A stretch of 64,000 nucleotides of DNA from Bacillota bacterium (GTDB taxonomy: Bacteria > Bacillota > Clostridia > Christensenellales > UMGS416). Location: assembly GCA_023410875.1 (NCBI GenBank), contig JAEYPH010000107.1, positions 1 to 64,000 of the forward strand, read 5' to 3'. Below, one piece after another: positions 1-8,411 of this stretch; position 1 is the first letter of the stretch, and the number at the start of each line of letters is the position of its first letter. The translations under genes were made by a program, and so were the position numbers. Under the pieces are notes generated by a model, which did no database searches, was not told the origin of the DNA, and worked only from the letters and a program-made list of their open reading frames with translations.

Positions 1-1036
1 CGGCGCGGGCGCGGGGCTTGATACGAAGCTGGCGGGCAAGGAATGGACCCGTGACACGACGTTGGAGGACACGCTGGCTGCCGTGGCCCGCTTCGACATC
101 GTGCCGCTTGTGAACGTGGGCTGCGGCTATGAGGCCGCGCTGCCCTTCCAATGGCAAACGTTGAGCGAGCGGCGAGAGGGAGACCGCATCACGACAGAGC
201 AGCGGCTGGACATGCCGGCGGGCAGCCTGAGCCGCACGATTGTGGAAACCCGGCGGGAGGGCGGCTTTCAGCCCAAGTATCCGGTGAGAGGAGAAGGCGA
301 TCTGGACGCCATGGAATGCTACATCGACGCGCTGGCGCAGGCGGACTTTTCCGACGTAACGCGGCAGACCGCCGAGGCGGTGGCCACGGTGGCCGGCCGG
401 GGCGCTCTGAGCGTGCAGTGGGCTGTGCAGCCCTATGAGCTGCTGTGCCTGCCCAACACCGTGGACACGCTGATGCTGCACACCGACCTCCCCGAGCGCT
501 GCCAGGCCATGATGGAAAAGATCGTGGACATCGACCGCCGGTTGTTCCGGGCCGTGGCGGACGGCGGCGCGGATTTTATCTTTCTGGGCGCGCCGGCGGC
601 GGAGATGCTGTCGCCGCGCATCTATGAGCGGCTGATCATTCCGTATTCCCAGATCGTGACCGCCGCCGCCCATGAATGCGGCCTGCTGGTGTACAGCCAC
701 ATCTGCTCGCCGGTGGAGCCTTTCCTGACCATGGGCTTCTATAACCGCATGGGCATCGATCTTTTCGAGACGCTGAGCCCGCCGCCGGTCGGCAACGTGG
801 CCTCGCTGCGGGACGCGCTGGACAAGCTGGACCCACGCCTGTGCACCCGGGGCAACGTAGGGCTGGATGTGCTGCTGAACGGAACCGCGCAGCAGGTGCG
901 CGAGAAGACGCTGGAGGTGCTGCAGGCCTGCGCCGGGCGCAAGCACATCGTGGCCGCCAGCGACTACCTGTTCTACCAAACACCGGAGGAAAACGTGCGG
1001 GTGATGGCGGACACCGTGCGAGAGTTTACTGCCTGA
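1..1036 (+). CDS. URO-D family protein (methyltransferase/decarboxylase-like), 5' partial
   Basis: The reading frame is open from the left edge to the stop at 1034-1036, so the true start lies outside the window; the TTG at 62 is only the first in-window start-like codon. The fold signature is that of the uroporphyrinogen-decarboxylase superfamily: an acidic FIFLG segment mid-protein, then a YSHICSP motif of the kind that holds zinc in corrinoid/CoM methyltransferases (MtaA/CmuA-like), then a C-terminal IVAASDYLFY segment. In Firmicutes such proteins mostly act in methyl transfer or in uncharacterised sugar and aromatic loci rather than haem synthesis. The substrate cannot be told from this fragment. 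The gene is followed by a strong hairpin, so it probably ends its operon. Confidence 0.75.
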   Translation, partial: GAGAGLDTKLAGKEWTRDTTLEDTLAAVARFDIVPLVNVGCGYEAALPFQWQTLSERREGDRITTEQRLDMPAGSLSRTIVETRREGGFQPKYPVRGEGDLDAMECYIDALAQADFSDVTRQTAEAVATVAGRGALSVQWAVQPYELLCLPNTVDTLMLHTDLPERCQAMMEKIVDIDRRLFRAVADGGADFIFLGAPAAEMLSPRIYERLIIPYSQIVTAAAHECGLLVYSHICSPVEPFLTMGFYNRMGIDLFETLSPPPVGNVASLRDALDKLDPRLCTRGNVGLDVLLNGTAQQVREKTLEVLQACAGRKHIVAASDYLFYQTPEENVRVMADTVREFTA

Positions 1037-1076
1037 AGTGAAGGTTACAGCCGCTGCGGTGGCCTCTGATTGTAAA

Positions 1077-1113
1077 ACACCCCCTGATTTCCGACCCGGG
1101 AATCAGGGGGTGT
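1077..1113 (+). terminator. intrinsic terminator-like hairpin after the URO-D gene
   Basis: A perfect 13-bp stem (1077-1089 with 1101-1113) encloses an 11-nt loop. No long T tract follows, but the position about 40 nt past the stop codon and the stem strength fit a terminator. Confidence 0.7.
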
Positions 1114-1129
1114 CGTTATCTGATTAAGA

Positions 1130-1157
1130 TTGTTTTAAGCTTGTTTTAAATTATAAT
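1130..1157 (+). promoter_or_regulatory. candidate sigma-A promoter for the CPBP protease gene
   Basis: TTGTTT (1130-1135), a 16-bp spacer and a consensus TATAAT (1152-1157) lie in an AT-rich patch about 75 nt upstream of the chosen start. This is by eye only; no start site is known. Confidence 0.45.
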
Positions 1158-1233
1158 ATATTGTTGGATCAATCGCTAAATGGTATAAATAAATGGATGC
1201 TTAATGAAGCCGTATAACATAAAGGAGATTCCC

Positions 1234-2058
1234 ATGCAAGATAGTGCAACGATGAAAAGGCCCTTGCTGAAGTATTTTTCGCTTACGTATTTGATTTTCT
1301 TTGTGCTGTTCGGTATGACGGGCGGCGCAATTGCTCTGAAAATGGTTGAGCCCATCCCCGATATTTTGCAGGTCGTATGCGCGTGGTCGCCCACCTTTTC
1401 TTTTCTGATCTTGTATAAAAAACTGGTACCCGATCTCACGCTCGGGGAGTTTATCAGGAGGCAATTTCGTGCAAAGGCGGGCAAGGGGTTGCTCTTTGCG
1501 GTCGGCCTTCAGATGCTTGTGTTCATAACCATGGTTGTCCTCATTTCGATCGTCAATAGGATAACGATGTTGATGGTCATAAACACTTCGGCGGCAGTCC
1601 TCGTGCTCGGCTTTTTCAATCAACTGATCCGGGGGCCGTTGGGCGAAGAAATCGGTTGGCGCGGTTATGCACAAAACCAATTGCAGAAAACCCATTCTCC
1701 GTTGGTCTCTTCGCTGATCCTTGGTGCGGTGTGGGGGCTTTGGCATGCGCCGCTGTGGTTCGTGACTACAGGCTACGCAGGCGGCCAACTGGTGCAATAC
1801 ATCGCGTTGTTTTTGGTGGGCATCCTGTCGATATCCGTCATCATGACGTACTTTTATAACAAGAGCAAGAATCTGCTAATCCCCATTGTCATGCACCAGT
1901 TGCTCAATTACCTGGGTTCTGTCATAGAGGCGGACGGGCTCCAAATCATGTTCTACATGTCGATGTTGTATCTTGCTGCCGCACTGGTGCTTGTCGTCGT
2001 CAATCCCCATAAAGTATTGTTCTCTGGCTCTCTAGTGAAAAAATATACTGAGCTCTGA
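1234..2058 (+). CDS. CPBP family intramembrane metalloprotease (CAAX/Abi type)
   Basis: This is a polytopic membrane protein of 274 residues. The catalytic motifs of the CPBP (PF02517) family are all present: EEIGWR at residues 138-143, a conserved H171 in a WGLWHAP segment, and H221 in MHQLLNY. Family members cleave prenylated or peptide substrates inside the membrane; in Firmicutes they often serve bacteriocin immunity or peptide maturation. No bacteriocin gene is visible nearby, so the substrate is unknown. The start at 1234 was chosen because AAAGGAG (1221-1227) sits 6 nt before it; an ATG at 1204 lacks a ribosome site. The gene is more AT-rich than its neighbours, which hints at separate acquisition. 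A perfect hairpin follows its stop. Confidence 0.88.
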   Translation: MQDSATMKRPLLKYFSLTYLIFFVLFGMTGGAIALKMVEPIPDILQVVCAWSPTFSFLILYKKLVPDLTLGEFIRRQFRAKAGKGLLFAVGLQMLVFITMVVLISIVNRITMLMVINTSAAVLVLGFFNQLIRGPLGEEIGWRGYAQNQLQKTHSPLVSSLILGAVWGLWHAPLWFVTTGYAGGQLVQYIALFLVGILSISVIMTYFYNKSKNLLIPIVMHQLLNYLGSVIEADGLQIMFYMSMLYLAAALVLVVVNPHKVLFSGSLVKKYTEL

Positions 2059-2066
2059 CAAAGCCA

Positions 2067-2090
2067 ACGGCCACCGGTGACGGTGGCCGT
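2067..2090. terminator. bidirectional terminator hairpin between convergent genes
   Basis: A perfect 10-bp stem (2067-2076 with 2081-2090) encloses a GTGA tetraloop. It lies between the plus-strand CPBP gene and the minus-strand ABC operon and can serve both. Confidence 0.65.
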
Positions 2091-2104
2091 TCGAGCGAGT
2101 TGTA

Positions 2105-3277
2105 TTATACTTCTCTCTTGGGCCGTATGTGCTTGGACAGAGCCAGCGCCACCAGGAAGATCGCCACGGCGAAGCCCAACTGGATCAGCATGGCGTTGAC
2201 GACGCCCGATACGCTTGAGAACGAGAAGTCGGTCAGGTTGCGGATGTCGTCCACGGCCTTAACGTACCAATAGACCGGCTGAAAGCGCATCACGCGCAGC
2301 ACGCCCTCTCCCAGCATAGCCTGATCCACGAACACGCCGCTTAAAAAGCTCAGGCCCAGAGACACGATGTTGGCCACGGCGCTCTGTACGCCATGATCGC
2401 GGATGAACTTGCCCGCCAGGAACGCGATGCTCAATGCCACCAGCGTGATGACCAAAGCATTGACGCACAGCAGCAGGGTGCCCATGTTCCCCGGCACGCT
2501 GCCGTACACCGCAAAGGACACCGCGCAGCAGAAGGCCCACACGACCAGCGCGAAGGTGCCGTTGCCCAACACGAGCTGCAGGTTCATCTGCAATGGGCGC
2601 ACTGGCGAGCACAGGTTGCGGTTGGAGAGGTCCGCATCGTTGAGCGTTATCATGAAGCTGGTTACGCCCAGTATCATGATTGCCAGGATGCAGTAGGCCA
2701 GATAGCGGAAATAGTTGGACAGCTCGTTGGTCTGGGTGGAACTGCCGTAGAGGTTCAGCTTCACGTCCGCCCGCTGCTCCACGTCCTTGGATACGGCGGA
2801 AACGATGTCTTCGGGGCTGGCGCCGGGACGGCCCTGGGCGTGCAGCCGCGCCAAATGCAGGTAGCGCTGCACCAGCAGGTCCATAGACACGCTGGTGTCC
2901 ATCTGCGAGACTGCCACTTTTTGCAGCGGCACGTCGTTTTTGCCGCTCAATAAGCTGTCGGAGAACCCTGCCGGGATGCGCAGCGCGTATTCGATGTTGC
3001 CGTAGAACAGCGCGTCCTGAATGGCCTGGTCGGAATCGTTCACGGTTACGAGGCGGGCGTTTTTGCCCAGATAGTCCGCCAGGCCCGTCGCGATCGCCTG
3101 GCTGCCGTCCTGGTTGACGACGGCGATGTTGGTTCGGGTTTCTGCAAAGACGGCGTTGGAGCGGCTGCGAATTTCGCCGGTGATGATCATGGATACGCCG
3201 ATGAACACGATCACATAGATCATCAGGGAGCCGATGTTGCGGCGGATGATCTTAAAGTACGCATCAAAGACTGTCAT
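2105..3277 (-). CDS. ABC-2 type transporter permease, distal gene of the export operon
   Basis: The protein has 390 residues. One membrane segment lies near residues 18-36, an extracytoplasmic domain of about 150 residues follows, and a C-terminal bundle of about five membrane segments begins near residue 190. This is the ABC-2/YhgE-like permease plan used for drug, lipid or peptide export. It overlaps the preceding permease gene by 14 bp and belongs to a three-gene minus-strand operon with that permease and an ATPase. The two permeases probably pair as a heterodimer. The adjacent NarL-type two-component genes suggest induction by cell-envelope or antibiotic stress; the exported substrate is unknown. 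Confidence 0.85.
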   Translation of the reverse strand: MTVFDAYFKIIRRNIGSLMIYVIVFIGVSMIITGEIRSRSNAVFAETRTNIAVVNQDGSQAIATGLADYLGKNARLVTVNDSDQAIQDALFYGNIEYALRIPAGFSDSLLSGKNDVPLQKVAVSQMDTSVSMDLLVQRYLHLARLHAQGRPGASPEDIVSAVSKDVEQRADVKLNLYGSSTQTNELSNYFRYLAYCILAIMILGVTSFMITLNDADLSNRNLCSPVRPLQMNLQLVLGNGTFALVVWAFCCAVSFAVYGSVPGNMGTLLLCVNALVITLVALSIAFLAGKFIRDHGVQSAVANIVSLGLSFLSGVFVDQAMLGEGVLRVMRFQPVYWYVKAVDDIRNLTDFSFSSVSGVVNAMLIQLGFAVAIFLVALALSKHIRPKREV

Positions 3278-4418
3278 ATTTTTGCCTCCGGGTAAATAAG
3301 AAGATGACGATGCTGAACACGATGGAGAAGGCCAGCAGCAGGCCGATGTTCAGGTAAAAGCGGCTGTGGTCCGTGTAGGCATACAGCGCGTAGAAGGCGT
3401 CGGAGAGCACGTTGGCCGGGTTCAGATAGGCCATAGCAGGCATGGCGTGGATGACGGCGTACTTGACCGTGGAGACCATCAGGCCGGCCAGGAAGCTTAG
3501 GATCATGCTGCCGGTGATCAGGATAGCGATCTTGATGCCCTCATTTCGGATGGGCAGCGATGACAGGAACGCGCCGAAGGTGACGCCCATGCAGCTGCCC
3601 ATGAAACCGGCCAGCAGCAGCAGCGGCAGCGGTGCGTTAAACTGCACGCCCAGTACCAGCGTCAGATAGGCGATCAGCGCCACGAGAGAGGCGAACTGCA
3701 GCGTAACCGCCGCGCACAGGCCGGCCACCAGCGCCTTGAGTTTATGCATCGGCGCTACGCCCAGCCGCTGGCCCAGCGCCGATTGGTTGGCCTGGGAGTC
3801 CGTCACTTCCCGCTGCCCCCAGAAGCCGCCGTACAGGGCCGCCATGGCGATCAGTGTATAAAAATAGGGCAGCGTGCTGTTGGCGGCATGGCCGCCGGAG
3901 GCGGTGTTTGTCACAGGGTAGTCGCCTTGTACAGCCGAGAGGCGCTGCAGGGCCTCGTGGTTTTCCGCGAGGATCGTCGTATAGGCCGATCGGGTCTGCA
4001 GATAGCTGTTGACGAACTGACGCAGAATGCTCTGAGAAACGCCGGATCCGCGCACGATGATGTCAATGGAGCTGTTTTCGTCGTCCTCCAACGAAACGTA
4101 ACCGGCGATTTTGCCGTTTTTCAGGCTGTCGTCGGCCTGCTCCCGGCTGAGGACCGACACCTGGAACAGCTTGGTTTCAGCCTCGGAGTTGTCGGTGCTG
4201 ACGCTATGCAACGCCGATTGAAAGGCCGTATCCTTGCCCCAGGCGGCGTTGTCCACAATGGCAATCGGGATGCTGGCGAAGGTCGTACCGCTGCCGATGT
4301 TCTGGAACGCAATGCCAAAGAGTGTGCCCAGTGCGACGGGGAACAACAGCGTCCAGAAGATCAGGATGCGATCACGGGCCAGCGTTTTCAAACGGTAGGT
4401 GTATATATGCCGGAACAT
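3264..4418 (-). CDS. ABC-2 type transporter permease, middle gene of the export operon
   Basis: The protein has 384 residues. It starts with an amphipathic stretch and one membrane helix (about residues 18-40), followed by an extracytoplasmic domain of about 170 residues and then five or six helices. The start is the ATG at 4416-4418 with GAGGTGA about 5 nt upstream; the same frame stays open much further upstream, but that part is antisense to the ATPase gene and is not coding. The gene begins 10 nt after the ATPase stop and overlaps the next permease, so all three should be translated together. Confidence 0.87.
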   Translation of the reverse strand: MFRHIYTYRLKTLARDRILIFWTLLFPVALGTLFGIAFQNIGSGTTFASIPIAIVDNAAWGKDTAFQSALHSVSTDNSEAETKLFQVSVLSREQADDSLKNGKIAGYVSLEDDENSSIDIIVRGSGVSQSILRQFVNSYLQTRSAYTTILAENHEALQRLSAVQGDYPVTNTASGGHAANSTLPYFYTLIAMAALYGGFWGQREVTDSQANQSALGQRLGVAPMHKLKALVAGLCAAVTLQFASLVALIAYLTLVLGVQFNAPLPLLLLAGFMGSCMGVTFGAFLSSLPIRNEGIKIAILITGSMILSFLAGLMVSTVKYAVIHAMPAMAYLNPANVLSDAFYALYAYTDHSRFYLNIGLLLAFSIVFSIVIFLFTRRQKYDSL

Positions 4419-4428
4419 TGCTTTCACC

Positions 4429-5361
4429 TCAATCCCGCAGCTCTTTGCCGGTGATTTCCAGGAACACGTCGTTGAGCGTGGGCGGTTCACAGTAGATGCG
4501 CCCGTAAGGCACGTTGTTGGTTTGGAGCAGATCCATGAGACCCTGCAGGCAGTTGCGCCCGGCGGCACAGCGCACAACCAGCTCGTTTGTGCGCACATCG
4601 GCGCTGACGATGCCCTCCAGGCTGCCGGCCAGCGCGGCCAGCGCACCCTCGGCGCGCAGCAGCTCCACGGTGATCTTCTCTCCGGAACTGACCATGGCCT
4701 TGAGCTCCGCGCTGGTGCCCAGCGCGATGACCTTGCCCTTGTCCATAATCGCAATGCGCGTGCAGATCTGGTCCACCTCTTCCATGTAGTGGGACGTGTA
4801 GATGACCGTTGCGCCTTCGCGGTTGAGCCGCTGGATGCCCTCGAGGATGTTGTTACGGCTTTGGGGGTCCACGGCCACAGTGGGCTCATCCAATATGATG
4901 AGCTTGGGCTTGTGGGCGATGCCGCAGGCGATGTTGAGCCGGCGCAGCAGGCCTCCGCTCAGCTTCTTGGGCAAGAACTTGCGGAAATCCTCCAGACCGG
5001 TGAAGACGATGGCTTCCTCGACCAGCTTTGACCGCTGTGCATTGTCGGGCACATACAGGCCGCAGAAATAGTCGATGTTTTCGGTGACGGTCAGTTCCTT
5101 GAACACGGCGACGTTCTGCATGACGACGCCGATGTCGCGCTTGAGGTCGTAGCTGTCCGGCCGCATGGGCTTGCCGAACACCCGGATGTCGCCCTTGTCG
5201 TATTTGAGCAGCGACAGGATGCAGTTGATGGCTGTGGTCTTGCCGCTGCCGTTGGGGCCCAGCAGGCCGAAAATTTCGCCGGGCTGCACCTGCAGGTTGA
5301 AGTGGTCCAGCGCCAGCAGCTCGCCATACCGTTTGACCAGATTGTTGACTTCGATGATCAT
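4429..5361 (-). CDS. ABC transporter ATP-binding protein, first gene of the export operon
   Basis: The protein has 310 residues. Walker A is GPNGSGKT at 35-42, the signature LSGG at 134-137, Walker B LIILDEP ends at 160, and the switch histidine is H191. A C-terminal extension of about 90 residues is typical of the drug/ABC-2 (DrrA/CcmA-like) ATPases. The start MIIEV at 5361 follows GGAGGAG about 7 nt upstream; earlier in-frame starts lack a ribosome site. It powers the two permeases encoded directly downstream. A palindrome (5443-5456) upstream is a likely binding site for the divergent response regulator. Confidence 0.92.
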   Translation of the reverse strand: MIIEVNNLVKRYGELLALDHFNLQVQPGEIFGLLGPNGSGKTTAINCILSLLKYDKGDIRVFGKPMRPDSYDLKRDIGVVMQNVAVFKELTVTENIDYFCGLYVPDNAQRSKLVEEAIVFTGLEDFRKFLPKKLSGGLLRRLNIACGIAHKPKLIILDEPTVAVDPQSRNNILEGIQRLNREGATVIYTSHYMEEVDQICTRIAIMDKGKVIALGTSAELKAMVSSGEKITVELLRAEGALAALAGSLEGIVSADVRTNELVVRCAAGRNCLQGLMDLLQTNNVPYGRIYCEPPTLNDVFLEITGKELRD

Positions 5362-5442
5362 GAAATTCTCCTCCGTTTCTTTACGCAGCCATTGTACTGC
5401 GGCGCGCAAACCCGATGAAGTGAAACGGCTCCCGATCTGCAT

Positions 5443-5456
5443 ATGACAAATGTCAT
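5443..5456. promoter_or_regulatory. palindromic operator ATGACA-NN-TGTCAT, site 1
   Basis: ATGACA and TGTCAT are separated by AA, giving a perfect inverted repeat. It sits in the 164-bp divergent region between the ABC export operon and the histidine kinase gene. The same arrangement recurs at 29975-29988 beside the second NarL-type system, so it is probably a response-regulator site. Confidence 0.55.
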
Positions 5457-5466
5457 GGTATTCCAA

Positions 5467-5495
5467 TTGCGCATGGATCGCAGCTTTGTTAGAAT
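5467..5495 (+). promoter_or_regulatory. candidate sigma-A promoter of the histidine kinase/regulator operon
   Basis: TTGCGC (5467-5472), a 17-bp spacer and TAGAAT (5490-5495) lie 30 nt upstream of the kinase start. The palindrome at 5443-5456 is just upstream of the -35 box. Confidence 0.5.
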
Positions 5496-5525
5496 CGAAG
5501 GGAGATTCTGGAAAGTGATGAACCG

Positions 5526-6599
5526 ATGAACAGGTTGGTGGATAAGCTCATTTTGCTGGCGCTGTGTGCGGTGAACTTCATCGGCGTGCACCACGGCGTG
5601 TATGACGTAGTGCCGGTGCTCGTCGCCGTGGCCGCCGGGGCCCTGTGCAGCTATCTGGACAGGGACATTCCCGTTTCGGTCGTGTTTGTGGCCGTCTGTG
5701 CTGTCGCGATGTTCTTTCCGCCGCTGATCTACTTCATACCGCTGCTGTGCTACGACGTGACCGGCAAGCGTTACCACTGGGTTGCGTTGTTTGCGTTGGC
5801 GCCTGTGCTGGGTGTGTTGCCGACCATAGGCCTGCGCGACGGCATGGCACTGGCGCTGCTTGCCGCGCTTGCCGTGCTGCTGCAGATGCGCTCCAGCCGC
5901 GCAGACCGCGCCCGGCGCGAGGCGCTCAGCCTGCGCGACGAGACCAAAGAATTCGCGCTGCAACTGGAGTATAAGAACAAAGAACTGTTGGAGAAACAAG
6001 ACTATGAGTTGAACCTGGCTGTATTGGGCGAGCGCAACCGCATCGCCCGGGACATCCACGACAGCGTGGGCCACACGCTGAGCAACGCGATCCTGCAGAC
6101 CGGCGCGTTGATGGCCATCAACCGTGACGAGACGATGGGGAGCCGGCTGGAGACGCTGCGCGATACGCTCAAGACCGGCATGGATTCCATCCGCGCCAGC
6201 CTGCACGACCTGCACGATGAAGCCATGGACCTGCACAGCGAGGTGCTCGCCCTGGTCAAAGGCTTCACCTTTTGTGCCATCGCGCTGGATTACGGCATCG
6301 AGAGCAACCCCGACCGCAACAGCAAATACGCGCTGATCGCGATCCTCAAGGAGGCGCTGTCCAACGTGATGCGCCACAGCAACGCGACCCGTGTGCGCGT
6401 GGCGCTGCGGGAGCACCCGGCGCTGTACCAGCTCATCATCAGTGACAACGGCAGCAAAACGGCCCCCGCCGGGGAGGGCATGGGCCTTAAGAACATCGCC
6501 CAGCGGGTGGGCGCGCTGGGCGGCATCGTGACCATCACCCGAGAGGGCGGGTTCACGGTGTTCGTGTCGCTGCCCAAGGAAAGGAAGGCCGCTCTATGA
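5526..6599 (+). CDS. sensor histidine kinase, NarL-partner (HisKA_3) type
   Basis: The protein has 357 residues. Four to five membrane helices with very short loops occupy residues 1-120, followed by a coiled-coil linker (about 125-165), the HisKA_3 dimerisation helix with phospho-acceptor H178 in ARDIHDSVGH, and a HATPase_c domain (N box near LKEALSNVMRHS, G box near GEGMGLKNI). The lack of a large sensor domain is typical of intramembrane-sensing kinases such as LiaS or DesK, which respond to envelope or membrane state. The stop overlaps the next gene's start by 4 bp, so kinase and regulator are translationally coupled. The likely target is the divergent ABC export operon. Confidence 0.93.
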   Translation: MNRLVDKLILLALCAVNFIGVHHGVYDVVPVLVAVAAGALCSYLDRDIPVSVVFVAVCAVAMFFPPLIYFIPLLCYDVTGKRYHWVALFALAPVLGVLPTIGLRDGMALALLAALAVLLQMRSSRADRARREALSLRDETKEFALQLEYKNKELLEKQDYELNLAVLGERNRIARDIHDSVGHTLSNAILQTGALMAINRDETMGSRLETLRDTLKTGMDSIRASLHDLHDEAMDLHSEVLALVKGFTFCAIALDYGIESNPDRNSKYALIAILKEALSNVMRHSNATRVRVALREHPALYQLIISDNGSKTAPAGEGMGLKNIAQRVGALGGIVTITREGGFTVFVSLPKERKAAL

Positions 6600-7219
6600 A
6601 CATCATAGTCGTGGATGACGACCGGTTGGTGGCGCTTTCGCTGCAGACGATCATCGAGGCCGCCGACGGCCTGCGCGTTGTGGCCGTCGGCGCGTCCGGC
6701 GCCCAAGCCATTGAGCTCTACGAATGCCATAGGCCCGATGTGCTGCTGATGGACATCCGCATGGACGGCATGACCGGCCTGCAGGCCGGCGAGCACATCC
6801 TGGGCGCGCATCCGGACGCCCGCGTTCTGTTCCTGACGACGTTCTCCGACGACGAATACATCGTGCGGGCGCTTAAGATGGGAGCCAAGGGCTATCTGCT
6901 CAAGCAGAACTTCGAGAGCATCGTGCCGGCGCTGCGGGCTGTGCACGCCGGGCAGACGGTGTTCGGCAGCGACGTCGTCGCTAAACTGCCCACGATGCTG
7001 TCCGGCGGTCCTCGCGTGGATTTCGTCGCCCATGGCGTCACCGAGAAGGAGCTCGCCATCATCGAGGGCATCGCCGAAGGCCTGAGCAACCGCGAGATCG
7101 CCGCGAAGCTCTACCTGGGCGAGGGCACCGTGCGCAACGCCATCAGTGTGATCCTGGAGAAGCTGAACCTCAAGGGCCGCACGCAGATCGCCATTTTCTA
7201 TTATAAGAACAGGGGATAA
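6596..7219 (+). CDS. response regulator, NarL/LuxR family
   Basis: The 207-residue protein has an N-terminal receiver domain with acidic pocket D7/D8 and phospho-acceptor D53 (LMDIRMDG), and a conserved lysine in YLLKQ. A C-terminal LuxR-type helix-turn-helix occupies about residues 140-205 (EGLSNREIAAKLYLGEGTV). The start ATGA overlaps the kinase stop. The probable operator is the ATGACA-NN-TGTCAT palindrome at 5443-5456. The same kind of regulator occurs again at 31782-32438 with a matching palindrome. Confidence 0.94.
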   Translation: MNIIVVDDDRLVALSLQTIIEAADGLRVVAVGASGAQAIELYECHRPDVLLMDIRMDGMTGLQAGEHILGAHPDARVLFLTTFSDDEYIVRALKMGAKGYLLKQNFESIVPALRAVHAGQTVFGSDVVAKLPTMLSGGPRVDFVAHGVTEKELAIIEGIAEGLSNREIAAKLYLGEGTVRNAISVILEKLNLKGRTQIAIFYYKNRG

Positions 7220-7281
7220 GGGAAGAAGGTACAGCGATGCCAGTGCGCAGAGTGATCAACGGCATGAAAAGGGTGGATCCT

Positions 7282-7689
7282 ATGAAATACATGGGATTGC
7301 TACTTATGATTTTATGCGCTGCATTTTTGAATGCTTGCTCTGTGAAAGATATCGATATGGAAAATAATGAAGACAGATATAGCAGAGATTTTACCGAATC
7401 TATTTGTACAAGCGGTAACTTCGGTGGAGGTAACACGGATGATATTTATGTTGTGCTAAATTATATCTATAAAAGCGATGAACTGAGAGAAAAGTATGGA
7501 GATGCTTTTGAGGTGGAAGATGTCGGTGGTTCTGCTGAAAGCCAAGTATTTTTGTTTCGATGGTTCTTTAAGGGGATGGGTAAATATTTCGTAACGATTG
7601 ACGGTGATGATTGGACAGTTGAAGTATATAAAAGTTACTTCGGAAAATGGACAGTAACGAAATGCTATCCCGGATGGGAATTGACTTAA
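7282..7689 (+). CDS. small predicted lipoprotein of unknown function
   Basis: The 135-residue protein has a lipoprotein signal: a hydrophobic core MGLLLMILCAAFL and lipobox LNAC, with the acylated cysteine at residue 19. No known domain is recognised in the mature part, which has a run of aromatic and acidic residues. The start at 7282 places the signal peptide at the terminus and has AGGGTGG about 6 nt upstream; in-frame ATGs at 7237 and 7264 would add a charged leader. The base composition is clearly more AT-rich than the two-component genes before it, which suggests a later arrival. It could be co-transcribed with the regulator 62 nt upstream. Confidence 0.7.
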   Translation: MKYMGLLLMILCAAFLNACSVKDIDMENNEDRYSRDFTESICTSGNFGGGNTDDIYVVLNYIYKSDELREKYGDAFEVEDVGGSAESQVFLFRWFFKGMGKYFVTIDGDDWTVEVYKSYFGKWTVTKCYPGWELT

Positions 7690-7795
7690 GTTGCGTCTAA
7701 CAGTCGTTGGATTCAACTGCTACCATGGTAAAAGCATTGACCAGTCCTCTGGGGAAGGCAAGTCGTTGAACGTTATATGGGTTTCGTGAAGACTT

Positions 7796-7842
7796 GGCTT
7801 CCCTTTGAGGGGAAGCTGTCGCCGCAGGCGACTGATGAGGTG
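7796..7842 (+). repeat. tandem-hairpin intergenic repeat, copy R1 (left arm of DUF559 element)
   Basis: The repeat starts with a TTCCC...GGGGAA hairpin, continues with a GTCGCC...GGCGAC hairpin and ends in GATGAGGTG. R1 is the forward copy; R2 is its inverted partner on the far side of the DUF559 gene. The GAGGTG end of R1 lies 8 nt before the DUF559 start and is its ribosome site. Confidence 0.85.
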
Positions 7843-7849
7843 TAAACCT

Positions 7850-8227
7850 ATGAACGGCACGCGTAATCCGAGACTAACCACATACTCTAAAGACCTTCGG
7901 AAGAATATGACAAAGGAAGAACGGCAACTCTGGTACGACTTTCTAAAAAGATTACCAGTATCATTTCATCGTCAAAAAGTGATCGGTGAATACATTGTTG
8001 ATTTCTACTGTGCCAGTGCGAAGCTCGTGATTGAGCTTGACGGTTCGCAACACTATGATGAAAAAGGCAAGAACAATGACGCAAAACGCGATGAATACTT
8101 GCGCAGCCTTGGACTGAATGTAAAACGATATTCCAATGTGGAAATCAACTCTGGATTTGAAGACGTTTGCTCTGATATCTATAACTTCATTTCACGAACT
8201 ATGTTGGATATCTCATCTGACAAATAG
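7850..8227 (+). CDS. DUF559 (Vsr-like) endonuclease-domain protein inside an inverted-repeat element
   Basis: The 125-residue protein matches the DUF559/MTES_1575-type nuclease fold: a basic N-terminus, then VDFYC (D51), IELDGSQH (E62, D64, H68) and a C-terminal RYSNVEI stretch. These acidic and histidine positions resemble the very-short-patch-repair/PD-(D/E)XK superfamily, so a DNA nicking or cutting activity is plausible but unproven. The start at 7850 uses GAGGTG at the inner end of repeat R1; two in-frame upstream ATGs would read through the repeat. An inverted copy, R2, begins 22 nt after the stop. Gene plus arms therefore form a unit of about 500 bp. Confidence 0.82.
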   Translation: MNGTRNPRLTTYSKDLRKNMTKEERQLWYDFLKRLPVSFHRQKVIGEYIVDFYCASAKLVIELDGSQHYDEKGKNNDAKRDEYLRSLGLNVKRYSNVEINSGFEDVCSDIYNFISRTMLDISSDK

Positions 8228-8249
8228 CGCATTTTCTTCTGGGGGGAGA

Positions 8250-8294
8250 CACCTCATCCGGCGCGTTGCGCCACCTTCCCCTCAAGGGGAAGGC
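8250..8294 (-). repeat. tandem-hairpin intergenic repeat, copy R2 (right arm of DUF559 element)
   Basis: This is the reverse complement form of R1: CACCTCATC, a GGCGC...GCGCC hairpin, then a CTTCCCCT...AGGGGAAG hairpin. R1 and R2 face each other like terminal inverted repeats around the DUF559 gene. Confidence 0.85.
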
Positions 8295-8317
8295 TAGCGT
8301 GACAAAGTGGCCTTCAT

Positions 8318-8365
8318 GGCTTCCCCTCGGAGGGGAAGCTGTCGCCGTAGGCGACTGATGAGGTG
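8318..8365 (+). repeat. tandem-hairpin intergenic repeat, copy R3 (left arm of empty pair)
   Basis: This is a forward copy nearly identical to R1, with both hairpins and the GATGAGGTG end. It starts 24 bp after R2 ends. Confidence 0.85.
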
Positions 8366-8411
8366 GTATTTCTAGCTCAACACCTCGCGGCGGTTCAGCC
8401 AGGCTAGAACT

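Noticed and set aside
1176..1484. Minus-strand frame over the start of the CPBP gene
   Set aside because: It overlaps the promoter and signal region of a clear membrane protease and lacks any family features.
4419..4889. Upstream extension of the middle ABC-2 permease frame
   Set aside because: The extension lies inside the ATPase gene, has a biased Arg/Trp/Ser composition, and the ATG at 4418 has its own ribosome site.
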